Made by a program: the position numbers and the translations under genes. This document shows positions 56,219 through 64,000 of a stretch of 64,000 nucleotides of DNA, in pieces. The notes below the pieces were generated by a model. The model did no database searches. It saw only the letters and a list, made by a program, of their open reading frames with translations, and was not told the DNA's origin. Source of the stretch: Mycobacterium gordonae. GTDB lineage: Bacteria > Actinomycetota > Actinomycetes > Mycobacteriales > Mycobacteriaceae. The stretch is from assembly GCF_017086405.1 (NCBI RefSeq), contig NZ_CP070973.1, forward strand, positions 1,860,001-1,924,000. Reading direction: 5' to 3'. The first letter of the stretch is position 1. Each line of letters opens with the position of its first letter.

Positions 56219-58104
56219 CACAGGTTCACCACCAGCAGCGCACCCGCCACCAGGGCCGCACCGGCCAGCATCGACAGCGCGTAGTTGCGCGCGAAGCCGG
56301 TCTGCAAGCCGCGCAATCCATTTGAGGTCCGGCCCACCAGCGCGGCCAGTGCGTTGACCGAGCCGTCCACTCCGGAGTTGTCGACGGCGACCAGCCTGTC
56401 CGTCAGGTGCGCACCCGGGCGCATGAAGACCTCCTCGTTGAAGGCATCGCCGTAAGCGTCGGCGCGTGCGGCCGTCGTCAGTACCGAGACCTGGGCAGGG
56501 GCAACCCGCGGAATCTCGGCCTTGCCGCCGTACATGCGGTAGGCCACCGCGATGCCGACGACCACCACGCCGAGGGCCAGCGAGGTGCTGACCCAGGCCG
56601 GTACGGCGTGGGTGGTCTCCTCGTGGGCCCCGACGACGGGTTCGAGCCAGTGCTTGAGCGTCCCGCCGATCGCGAACAGGGCGCCGGAGAACACCGAGCC
56701 AACCGCCAGCAGGATCATCGGCCACGCCATCAGAGCGGGCGCCTCGTGCGGATGCGAGCTCGGCGCCCAACGCTTCTGGCCGAAGAAGGTCATCAGCATC
56801 ACGCGGGTCATGTAGAAGGCGGTGATGCCCGCGCCCAGCAGTGCGGCCCCGCCGAGCACGTAACCCCGGGTGCCGCCGGCGCCCAGCGCGGCCTCGATGA
56901 TCGCGTCCTTGGAGAAGAAGCCCGCGAACGGGGGCACACCGATGATCGCCAGGTAGCCCAGGCCGAACGTCACGAAGGTGACCGGCAGGGCCTTGCGCAG
57001 CCCGCCGTAGCGGCGCATGTCCTGCTCGTCGTGCATCGCGTGGATGATCGAACCCGACCCGAGGAACAGGCCGGCCTTGAAGAAGCCGTGGGTGAGTAGG
57101 TGCATGATCGCGAACGCGTAGCCCGCCGGGCCGAGGCCGGCGGCCAGCACCATGTAGCCGATCTGGCTCATCGTGGAGGCGGCCAGCGCGCGCTTGATGT
57201 CGTCCTTGGCGCAGCCGATGAACGCCCCCAGCATCAGGGTGACGGCGCCGACGATGACGACCGCCAGTTGTGCGTCGGGAGCGAGGTTGAAGACCGGGTT
57301 GGACCGCACGATGAGGTACACACCGGCGGTCACCATGGTGGCGGCGTGGATCAACGCCGACACCGGGGTGGGGCCCTCCATCGCGTCGCCCAACCAGGCC
57401 TGCAGCGGGACCTGGGCCGACTTGGCGCAGGCACCCATCAGCAGCAGCAACCCCATCGCGTTCAGCACGCCCTGGCTGGCGGCGGGCGCCCCGGAGAACA
57501 CCCCCGCGTAGGACACGGTGCCGAAGGTGGCGAACATCAGGAACATGGCCAGGGCCAGGCCGGCGTCCCCGACGCGGTTCATCACGAACGCCTTCTTGGC
57601 CGCCGTGGCCGCCGACGGCTTGTGGTACCAGAAGCCGATCAGCAGGTAGGACGCCAGGCCGACGCCCTCCCAGCCGACGTAGAGCAGCACGTAGTTGTCG
57701 GCCACCACCAGCAGCAGCATCGAGGCCAGGAACAGGTTCAGGTAACCGAAAAACCTTCTGCGGTCTTCGTCTTCGGCCATGTAGGCGATCGAGTAGATGT
57801 GGATCAGCGACCCGACGCCGGAGATGAGCAGGACGAAACACATCGACAATTGGTCGATCTGCAGACCGAAGTCGACCTGCAACTGGGCCACCGGCATCCA
57901 GCTGTAGACCGTCTGATGGATGACGCGGTCGTCGGCCGACCGGCTCAGCAGCTCGGTCAGCAGTGTGACACCCACGCCGAACGCCGAGAGGGCGGCCAGC
58001 GTGCCCAGCCAATGGCCCCACGCGTCGGTGCGTCTACCGCCGAACAGCAGGATCGCAGCACCCGCCAGCGGCAGCGCCACCAGCAGCCAGGTGTAATGAA
58101 TCAT
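56215..58104 (-). CDS. nuoL: NADH-quinone oxidoreductase subunit L
   Basis: A 629-aa membrane subunit, the largest antiporter-like part of complex I with its long lateral helix at the C-terminal end. Motifs are [60 protein letters not shown] and [19 protein letters not shown] (conserved Lys and His of the proton path). ATG 58104 ([19 protein letters not shown]) starts helix 1 and is ten bases after nuoK. Overlaps nuoM by four bases. Confidence 0.97.
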   Translation of the reverse strand: MIHYTWLLVALPLAGAAILLFGGRRTDAWGHWLGTLAALSAFGVGVTLLTELLSRSADDRVIHQTVYSWMPVAQLQVDFGLQIDQLSMCFVLLISGVGSLIHIYSIAYMAEDEDRRRFFGYLNLFLASMLLLVVADNYVLLYVGWEGVGLASYLLIGFWYHKPSAATAAKKAFVMNRVGDAGLALAMFLMFATFGTVSYAGVFSGAPAASQGVLNAMGLLLLMGACAKSAQVPLQAWLGDAMEGPTPVSALIHAATMVTAGVYLIVRSNPVFNLAPDAQLAVVIVGAVTLMLGAFIGCAKDDIKRALAASTMSQIGYMVLAAGLGPAGYAFAIMHLLTHGFFKAGLFLGSGSIIHAMHDEQDMRRYGGLRKALPVTFVTFGLGYLAIIGVPPFAGFFSKDAIIEAALGAGGTRGYVLGGAALLGAGITAFYMTRVMLMTFFGQKRWAPSSHPHEAPALMAWPMILLAVGSVFSGALFAIGGTLKHWLEPVVGAHEETTHAVPAWVSTSLALGVVVVGIAVAYRMYGGKAEIPRVAPAQVSVLTTAARADAYGDAFNEEVFMRPGAHLTDRLVAVDNSGVDGSVNALAALVGRTSNGLRGLQTGFARNYALSMLAGAALVAGALLVVNLW

Positions 58105-58114
58105 CTTGGCGTTC

Positions 58115-58414
58115 TCAGCCTTTGAGTAGATTCGCGTCGTCGACCGACGCCGATTTGCGGGCACGGAAAATCGTCATGATGATGGCCAGGCCGATGACGA
58201 CCTCGCACGCGGCAACCACCATGGTGAAGAACGCGATCATCTGTCCGTCGAGCTTGCCGTGCATGCGCGCGAACGTGACGAACGCCAGGTTGACGGCGTT
58301 GAGCATCAGCTCGACGCACATGAACATCACTATGGCGTTGCGCCGCAGCAGCACGCCGGCAGCCCCGATGGTGAACAGCAATGCCGAAAGGTACAGGTAA
58401 TTCGCCGGATTCAC
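58115..58414 (-). CDS. nuoK: NADH-quinone oxidoreductase subunit K
   Basis: A 99-aa three-helix membrane subunit: [40 protein letters not shown] with the conserved Glu essential for proton translocation, and [20 protein letters not shown] with the second conserved Glu. GTG start overlaps the nuoJ stop as GTGA. Length is exactly that of the family. Confidence 0.97.
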   Translation of the reverse strand: MNPANYLYLSALLFTIGAAGVLLRRNAIVMFMCVELMLNAVNLAFVTFARMHGKLDGQMIAFFTMVVAACEVVIGLAIIMTIFRARKSASVDDANLLKG

Positions 58415-59187
58415 GACGTGCCGCCTTTCACGGCTTCCGGTGAAGGAGTCTGCAGCCCGTCGGCTCCGCGGGTTCGCAGGATCTTGGACACCGACAGGTC
58501 CGAGTAGGAGCCGTCGGGCAGCAGTGCTGCCACGTCGACGGCGTTGTGTCGGGCGTAGACGCCCGGGTTGGGCAGCGGCGTGGCGTGCCCGCCGGGGCGG
58601 AAACGCTCCTCGGAGAGCTCGCGCTGGGTCTTGCGGCGCTCGAAGCGCTCCCGGTGCGCCAGGATCATCGCCCCGACCGCGGCGGTGATCAGCAGTGCGC
58701 TGGTCAGCTCGAAGGCCCACAGGTAGCGCGAGAAGATCAGCGCCGCAAGTCCTTCGACGTTGCCGTTGGCGTTGGCGCCGGCCAGGCCGGAGAAGCCGCC
58801 GGTCGCGACGTTGCCGATGCCGGCGATCAGCGCGACGCCGAACCCGACGCCGGTGACCACCGCGGCGACGCGCTGTCCGCGCAGGGTCTCTTTCAGCGAT
58901 TCCGCGGAATCCACGCCGATCAGCATTAGCACGAACAGGAAGAGCATCATCACCGCGCCGGTGTAGACCACCACCTGCACGACGCCGAGGAACAGCGCGT
59001 CCTGGGCCATGTAGAACGCCGCCAGGATGAGCATGGTCATCGCCAGGTACATCGCCGAGTACACGGCGTTGACCGCCAACACCACCCCGAGGGCACCGAC
59101 GACCGCCATGGTGCCGAGCACCCAGAACATGACGGCCTCGCCGGTAGAGGTGCGGGTCAGGGTTTCCGCAGCGATGGTGACGATCAT
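58411..59187 (-). CDS. nuoJ: NADH-quinone oxidoreductase subunit J
   Basis: A 258-aa membrane subunit with five helices: [60 protein letters not shown] (the conserved Tyr/pi-bulge helix), then [20 protein letters not shown]. It has a longer hydrophilic C-terminus ([20 protein letters not shown]) than enteric NuoJ, typical of actinobacteria. ATG overlaps the nuoI stop by four bases. Confidence 0.96.
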   Translation of the reverse strand: MIVTIAAETLTRTSTGEAVMFWVLGTMAVVGALGVVLAVNAVYSAMYLAMTMLILAAFYMAQDALFLGVVQVVVYTGAVMMLFLFVLMLIGVDSAESLKETLRGQRVAAVVTGVGFGVALIAGIGNVATGGFSGLAGANANGNVEGLAALIFSRYLWAFELTSALLITAAVGAMILAHRERFERRKTQRELSEERFRPGGHATPLPNPGVYARHNAVDVAALLPDGSYSDLSVSKILRTRGADGLQTPSPEAVKGGTS

Positions 59188-59732
59188 CGGGCTTCCTGAC
59201 TTTCGCGCAGCCCCTGGGCCGTCACGTTGCCCAGGTAGTAGTCCTTGTCGGTGGCGCCCTCGGCCCGCGGATGTGGCGGCGCCAGCATGTCCTGCAGCAG
59301 CGGCGCCAGCAGCCGGTCCTTCTCGTAGATCAGGTCCGCGCGGTTGTCGTCGGCCAACTCGTAGTCGTTGGTCATGGTCAACGCGCGGGTCGGGCAGGCC
59401 TCGATGCACAGCCCGCACCCGATGCAGCGCAGGTAGTTGATCTGGTACACCCGGCCGTAGCGCTCGCCAGGGGAGTACCGCGCCTCTTCGGTGTTGTCGG
59501 CGCCTTCGACGTAGATCGCGTCGGCCGGGCAGGACCAGGCGCACAACTCGCAGCCGATGCACTTCTCCAGGCCGTCGGGGTACCGGTTGAGCTGATGGCG
59601 GCCGTGGTAACGCGGCGCCACCGGGCCCGGCTTCTCCGGATACTCCTCGGTGATGTTCTTTTTGAACATCGACCCGAAGGTGACGCCGAACCCGGCTACC
59701 GGATCCCAGAGGCGTCGGAAGATGTTAGCCAC
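59184..59732 (-). CDS. nuoI: NADH-quinone oxidoreductase subunit I
   Basis: A 182-aa ferredoxin-like subunit that carries two [4Fe-4S] clusters linking the peripheral arm to quinone. The cluster motifs are [12 protein letters not shown] and [12 protein letters not shown], complete with eight Cys. [20 protein letters not shown] is the family entry. GTG 59732 ([18 protein letters not shown]) is the natural start and overlaps nuoH by eight bases; a longer start at 59753 adds only charged residues. Confidence 0.96.
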   Translation of the reverse strand: MANIFRRLWDPVAGFGVTFGSMFKKNITEEYPEKPGPVAPRYHGRHQLNRYPDGLEKCIGCELCAWSCPADAIYVEGADNTEEARYSPGERYGRVYQINYLRCIGCGLCIEACPTRALTMTNDYELADDNRADLIYEKDRLLAPLLQDMLAPPHPRAEGATDKDYYLGNVTAQGLRESQEAR

Positions 59733-60996
59733 GTGCCTTCTCCTTGCTCGCACCTACAGGCCGTTCGAGGGTCTTGAGCGGCAGCGGTGGTGTCGGGAAC
59801 GCCGGTTCGTCGGCTGCGCCGCTCGGGGTGAGGCTGACCACCTGCTTGCGGCGCTTGCGGGCACTGGGGGCGCTGAACGGTTTTCGCAGCGTCGCGATCA
59901 GCGCCACGGCAAAGACGAGGCTGCACACCACCAGCAGGGTGGTCCAGTGCGCGTAGCCCTGGTTGCGCAGGGTGCGGATGACCGCAGCGATCATGATCCA
60001 CACCAGCGACACCGGGATCAGCAGCTTCCAGCCCAGCGACATGAACTGGTCGTAGCGGAACCGGGGCAGGCTGGCGCGCAACCAGAAGTAGATGAACAGG
60101 AACGTCCACATCTTGGCGGTGAACCACAGCACCGGCCACCAGCCGTGGTTGGCGCCCTCCCACATGTTCAGCGGCCACGGGGCGTGCCAGCCGCCGAAGA
60201 ACATGGCGGTGGCCAGCGATGACACCGTCATCATGTTGATGTATTCGGCCAGCATGAAGATCGCGAACTTCAGCGACGAATACTCGGTGTGGAAGCCGGC
60301 GACCAGCTCGCCTTCGGCTTCGGGCAGGTCGAACGGGGCCCGGTTGGTTTCACCCACCATCGAGATCAGGTAGATGACGAACGACGGCAGCAGCAGGAAT
60401 ACGTACCAGACCCGATCCTGGGCGGCCACGATCTGCGACGTCGACATCGAGCCGGCGAACAGGAACACCGCCGCGAAGGACAGCCCCATCGCCACCTCAT
60501 AGGAGATGACCTGTGCGGTCGAGCGCACCCCGCCCAGCAGGGGATAGGTGGAGCCGGAAGCCCAGCCGCCCAGCACGATTCCGTACACGCCGATGGCCGA
60601 CAGCCCCAGGATGAACAGCACCGCGACCGGCAGATCGGTCAGCTGCAGGGGCGTCCAGTGCCCGAACACCGACACCTCGGGCCCGAACGGGATGAACGCG
60701 AAGGCGGTGAACGCGGGGATCGCCGAGATGGCCGGGGCCGCGAAGTAGACGAACCAGTCGATGCCCTTCGGGGTGATGCTCTCCTTGAGTGCCAGCTTGA
60801 CGCCGTCGGCGAGGCTCTGCAGGGTGCCCCAGGGTCCGGCCCGGTTGGGGCCGGGCCGCAGCTGCATCCACCCGAGGATCTTGCGCTCGGCGAGGATGGC
60901 CACCAGCACGTTGAGCATCAGGAACACGAAGATCGCCAGCGCCTTGCCGAGCACCAGCCACCAGGGGTCGTGTCCGAAGGCGGCCAAACTGTTCAC
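59725..60996 (-). CDS. nuoH: NADH-quinone oxidoreductase subunit H
   Basis: A 423-aa membrane subunit with eight helices that forms the quinone chamber. Motifs include [60 protein letters not shown] (conserved Glu/Asp/Arg loop lining the quinone site) and [19 protein letters not shown]. The C-terminal ~65 residues are a hydrophilic extension typical of mycobacteria. GTG start overlaps nuoG by four bases. Confidence 0.96.
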   Translation of the reverse strand: MNSLAAFGHDPWWLVLGKALAIFVFLMLNVLVAILAERKILGWMQLRPGPNRAGPWGTLQSLADGVKLALKESITPKGIDWFVYFAAPAISAIPAFTAFAFIPFGPEVSVFGHWTPLQLTDLPVAVLFILGLSAIGVYGIVLGGWASGSTYPLLGGVRSTAQVISYEVAMGLSFAAVFLFAGSMSTSQIVAAQDRVWYVFLLLPSFVIYLISMVGETNRAPFDLPEAEGELVAGFHTEYSSLKFAIFMLAEYINMMTVSSLATAMFFGGWHAPWPLNMWEGANHGWWPVLWFTAKMWTFLFIYFWLRASLPRFRYDQFMSLGWKLLIPVSLVWIMIAAVIRTLRNQGYAHWTTLLVVCSLVFAVALIATLRKPFSAPSARKRRKQVVSLTPSGAADEPAFPTPPLPLKTLERPVGASKEKARG

Positions 60997-63422
60997 GCCG
61001 TTTCCCCGATCTTCGCGCCGATCTTCACTAAAGCGCCGCTGGTGACGCCGAGTTCCTGGTGCACCGCCGAACCGGGGGAGTTCAGCGGCAGCCACACCAC
61101 TCGGTCCGGCATGTCAGTCACGGTGAGCGGCAAGGTGATCGAACCCCGGTCGGTGCTGACCGTGACCGGCTCGCCGTCGGTGGCGCCGATCTCGTCGGCG
61201 GTGCCGGCCGACAACCGCACCACGGGGGTGCGTGCGGTGCCCGCCAGATGCGGTTCGCCGTCCTGCCCGCGGCCGGCGTCCAGCAGCATCCGCCAGCCGG
61301 TCAGTACGGCCTCGCCGTTGTCGGGCTGCGTGGTGGCTTTGGGCTCGACGGTGGGGCTGGCGGCATGCTTGCCGTCCCAGGTGCCCAGCCCGGCCAATTC
61401 TTCGCGGGCCGACTCGACCGTCGAGCAGTTGAGCTGGATACCGAGTTCGTCGGCCAGGGTGTCCAGCACCCGGTGATCCGATTGGCTGGCCTGCAGCATG
61501 CTGCCCTTGAAGGCCGGTTCGAACCCGCGGTAGCGGCCCTCCCAGTTGACGAAGGCGCCGGCCTTCTGGGTGGTGGGGGCGACCGGGAACACCACGTCGG
61601 CCCGCTCGGTGACCGCGCTGTGGCGCAACTCCAGGCTGACCACGAACGGCGCCGCGTCCAGCGCGGCCAGCACCGCGTCCGGGTCGGCGAAGTCACCGGG
61701 TTCGATACCGCCGACCAGCAGCGCGCCGAGGGTGCCGTCGGTGGCCGCGGCCAGGATGCCGTCGACGTCACGGCCTGCGGCCGAGGGCAATTCGTCGACG
61801 TGCCAGGCGGCGGCAACCTGTGAGCGGGCGGTGTCATCGGCGACCGGACGGCCGCCGGGCAGCAGGCCGGGCAGGGCACCGGCTTCCAGCGCGCCGCGTT
61901 CCCCGGCCCGCCGCGGCACCCAGGCCAGCCGGGCCCCCGTCGAGTCGGCCAACCGGGCCGCGGCGGACAGCCCGCCGGGCACCGTGGCCAGTCGCTCGCC
62001 GACCATGATCACGGCGCCGGGCGTGCTCAGCAGGTCGGCGATCTCGCCGGTGGCCAGGCCGTCTAACGCCGCGGGCTCGCCGCCGGGTGCGGTCTGCAGC
62101 AACCGGCCGGACATCTTGTCCAATGCGCGGGTGGCGAACGGGGCGATCGCATACACGGGAACGTGGTTCTTGCGGGCGGCTTTGCGCAGCCGTAGGAACA
62201 CGATCGGCGATTCCTCTTCCGGCTCCAATCCGACCAGTAGCACCACCGGCGCCGACTCCAGGTCGGCGTAGCTGACGCTCACCGGACGGCCGGCGATGCG
62301 CGCCGCCAGGAAGTCGGCCTCCTCCGCCGACTGTGGGCGGGCACGGAAGTCGATATCGTTGGTGTGCAACACGATTCGCGCGAATTTGGCGTAGGCGTAG
62401 GCGTCTTCCCAGGTGGCCCTGCCGCCGACCAGCACGCCGGTGCGGCCGCGGGCCGCCTCTAGGCCCTGAGTCGCCGCCACGATCGCGTGCGCCCAGGACG
62501 CCGGCGCCAGTTCGCCGTTGGCATCGCGGATCAGGGGAGTGGTGAGCACGTCCGGCTGGGTGGCGTAGGTGAAGGCCCACCGGCCCTTGTCGCAGTTCCA
62601 CTCCTCGTTGACTTCCGGGTCGTCGCCGGCCAGGCGGCGCGTCACCTTGCCGCGGCGGTGGTCGGTGCGCTGGGAGCATCCGGACGCACAGTGCTCGCAG
62701 ACGCTGGGGCTGGACACCAGGTCGAATGGGCGGGCCCGGAACCGGTACGACATGCCGGTGAGCGCGCCGACCGGGCACACCTGCACGGTGTTGCCGGAGA
62801 AGTAGGAGTCGAACGGTTCGTTGGCGTAGATGCCGACCTGCTGCAGCGCGCCGCGTTCCTGCATGTCGATGAACGGGTCACCGGCGATCTGGTTGGAGAA
62901 CCGGGTGCAGCGAGCGCACAGGATGCAGCGTTCGCGGTCGAGCAGCACCTGCGAAGAGATGTTGATCGGTTTGGCGAAGGTGCGCTTGACGTCGGTGTAG
63001 CGAGATTCCGCGCGGCCGTTGGACATAGCCTGGTTCTGCAGCGGGCACTCACCACCCTTGTCGCACATGGGGCAGTCCAGCGGGTGGTTGATCAGCAGCA
63101 GTTCCATCACACCGTGCTGGGCCTTGTCGGCCGCCGGTGACGTGAGTTGGGTGCGCACCACCATGTCGTCGGTGCAGACGATGGTGCACGACGCCATCGG
63201 TTTGCGCTGGCCCTCGACCTCGACCATGCACTGCCGGCACGCGCCGACTGGGTCGAGCAGCGGGTGGTCACAGAACCGGGGGATCTGGATGCCCATCAGC
63301 TCGGCCGCGCGTATGACCAAAGTTCCTTTGGGAACGCTGATCTCGGTGCCGTCGATGGTCAGCGTCACCATGTCCGGCGGCTTGACCTCGTCGCCGGTAT
63401 CCGTCTTGGCCGCACTTGTCAT
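60993..63422 (-). CDS. nuoG: NADH-quinone oxidoreductase subunit G
   Basis: An 809-aa iron-sulfur subunit. The N-terminal [2Fe-2S] ferredoxin domain has [20 protein letters not shown] and the fourth Cys in PMASC. The His-Cys-ligated cluster is in [20 protein letters not shown], the next [4Fe-4S] in [20 protein letters not shown] with VQVCPVGAL, and an N7-like set in [13 protein letters not shown]. The long C-terminal half is molybdopterin-oxidoreductase-like without cofactor. Electrons from NuoF pass along these clusters. ATG 63422 lies seven bases from nuoF. Confidence 0.96.
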   Translation of the reverse strand: MTSAAKTDTGDEVKPPDMVTLTIDGTEISVPKGTLVIRAAELMGIQIPRFCDHPLLDPVGACRQCMVEVEGQRKPMASCTIVCTDDMVVRTQLTSPAADKAQHGVMELLLINHPLDCPMCDKGGECPLQNQAMSNGRAESRYTDVKRTFAKPINISSQVLLDRERCILCARCTRFSNQIAGDPFIDMQERGALQQVGIYANEPFDSYFSGNTVQVCPVGALTGMSYRFRARPFDLVSSPSVCEHCASGCSQRTDHRRGKVTRRLAGDDPEVNEEWNCDKGRWAFTYATQPDVLTTPLIRDANGELAPASWAHAIVAATQGLEAARGRTGVLVGGRATWEDAYAYAKFARIVLHTNDIDFRARPQSAEEADFLAARIAGRPVSVSYADLESAPVVLLVGLEPEEESPIVFLRLRKAARKNHVPVYAIAPFATRALDKMSGRLLQTAPGGEPAALDGLATGEIADLLSTPGAVIMVGERLATVPGGLSAAARLADSTGARLAWVPRRAGERGALEAGALPGLLPGGRPVADDTARSQVAAAWHVDELPSAAGRDVDGILAAATDGTLGALLVGGIEPGDFADPDAVLAALDAAPFVVSLELRHSAVTERADVVFPVAPTTQKAGAFVNWEGRYRGFEPAFKGSMLQASQSDHRVLDTLADELGIQLNCSTVESAREELAGLGTWDGKHAASPTVEPKATTQPDNGEAVLTGWRMLLDAGRGQDGEPHLAGTARTPVVRLSAGTADEIGATDGEPVTVSTDRGSITLPLTVTDMPDRVVWLPLNSPGSAVHQELGVTSGALVKIGAKIGETA

Positions 63423-63429
63423 TGCAGCG

Positions 63430-64000
63430 TCAGGCCTTTCCGTTCAACTTCGTCAGCATGGAATCTTTGGGGTCGAACGGGCAGCCGCCGGTCTCGACGT
63501 GGGCGATGTATTCGTCGCGGAAGTGCTGAATCGACGACATGACCGGGCTGGCGGCACCATCTCCCAACGCGCAGAACGACTTTCCGAGGATCGCGTCGGA
63601 GATGTCGAGCAGCTTGTCGAGGTCTTCGCGGGTGCCCTGGCCGTTCTCCAGGCGGGCGTAGATCTTGTCCAGCCAGAAAGTGCCCTCGCGGCACGGCGTG
63701 CACTTGCCACAGGACTCGTGCTTGTAGAACTCGGTCCAGCGGCGTACCGCCCGCACCACGCAGGTGGTTTCGTCGAAAATCTCCAAAGCCTTGGTGCCTA
63801 GCATCGAGCCGACGGCGCCGACGCCCTCGTAGTCCAGCGGAACGTCGAGGTGCTCGTCGGTGAGCAGCGGAGTCGACGAGCCGCCCGGCGTCCAGAACTT
63901 CAGCCGGTGCCCGGCCCGGACACCGCCGGCATAGTCGAGCAACTCGCGCAGCGTGATGCCCAGCGGCGCCTCATACTGACCCGGGCGGGTGACGTGACCG
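63430..64000 (-). CDS. nuoF: NADH-quinone oxidoreductase subunit F (C-terminal part, cut by window edge)
   Basis: The last ~189 residues of NuoF, the NADH- and FMN-binding subunit; the rest lies beyond position 64000. Visible blocks are [40 protein letters not shown], and the [4Fe-4S] motif [12 protein letters not shown] with the fourth Cys in [14 protein letters not shown]. The reading frame is open to the window edge. A start near 63942 would be internal and is not real. Operon order F-G-H-I-J-K-L-M-N is as in M. tuberculosis. Confidence 0.96.
   Translation of the reverse strand, partial: GHVTRPGQYEAPLGITLRELLDYAGGVRAGHRLKFWTPGGSSTPLLTDEHLDVPLDYEGVGAVGSMLGTKALEIFDETTCVVRAVRRWTEFYKHESCGKCTPCREGTFWLDKIYARLENGQGTREDLDKLLDISDAILGKSFCALGDGAASPVMSSIQHFRDEYIAHVETGGCPFDPKDSMLTKLNGKA

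Noticed and set aside
56219..58021. Very long N-terminal extension of the nuoM frame
   Set aside because: It is the off-frame reading of nuoL; NuoM homology starts at GTG 56218, which overlaps the nuoL stop.

Overview
The window is high-GC actinobacterial DNA and almost certainly comes from a (probably slow-growing) Mycobacterium. The markers are a PE protein, a PPE-MPTR protein, a KasA/KasB-type ketoacyl synthase relative, a WS/DGAT wax-ester synthase, an F420-type luciferase-like oxidoreductase, an Rv2466c-type mycothiol-linked thioredoxin-fold protein, a DUF222/HNH '13E12' protein with a mycobacterial SOS box, and the MoxR3 and nuo clusters. I cannot name the species from sequence alone.

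Left part (1-36 kb) is mosaic, accessory-looking DNA. It opens with an orphan PE gene, a 939-aa LuxR-type ATPase regulator and an IS110-family element whose left non-coding end can fold like a bridge RNA. Next come a membrane esterase, a KAS-fold protein that has lost its catalytic Cys and one catalytic His, a decayed cytochrome oxidase subunit I copy (ctaD), a DsbA-like protein and a PAP2-type membrane protein. A decayed flavin amine oxidase is followed by WS/DGAT, DUF1345, SnoaL-like and MFS genes. A 1381-residue sensor kinase/receiver/SpoIIE phosphatase/anti-sigma kinase fusion is coupled by overlap to a STAS protein. After it lie a sulfate ABC transporter operon (subI-cysT-cysW) without its cysA ATPase, a GntR/bicupin divergent pair, a Tat-exported GH5-like glycosidase next to galT-galK, an SDR/ADC-like/unknown cluster, a divergent CPA antiporter and RCK gene pair, a lipoprotein beta-lactamase-like hydrolase and an exported amine oxidase.

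Right part (36-64 kb) is conserved backbone. From memory of the M. tuberculosis H37Rv map, it corresponds to Rv3171c-Rv3149 or so in inverted orientation: hpx-like hydrolase, aofH, Rv3169-like, Rv3168-like, Rv3167c-like TetR, then the five-gene MoxR3 cluster (Rv3166c to Rv3162c), a PPE in the PPE53 position and the nuo operon (nuoN to a partial nuoF at the window edge). Insertions break this backbone: an LLM oxidoreductase, an SDR, the DUF222/HNH gene and a deleted transposase.

Functionally, the nuo genes form a tightly overlapping operon for proton-pumping NADH:menaquinone oxidoreductase. The MoxR3 cluster is a AAA+/DUF58 chaperone-like membrane module. The sensor fusion plus STAS protein is a partner-switching system that probably controls a sigma factor encoded elsewhere. 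No rRNA, tRNA, CRISPR array or replication origin was seen.
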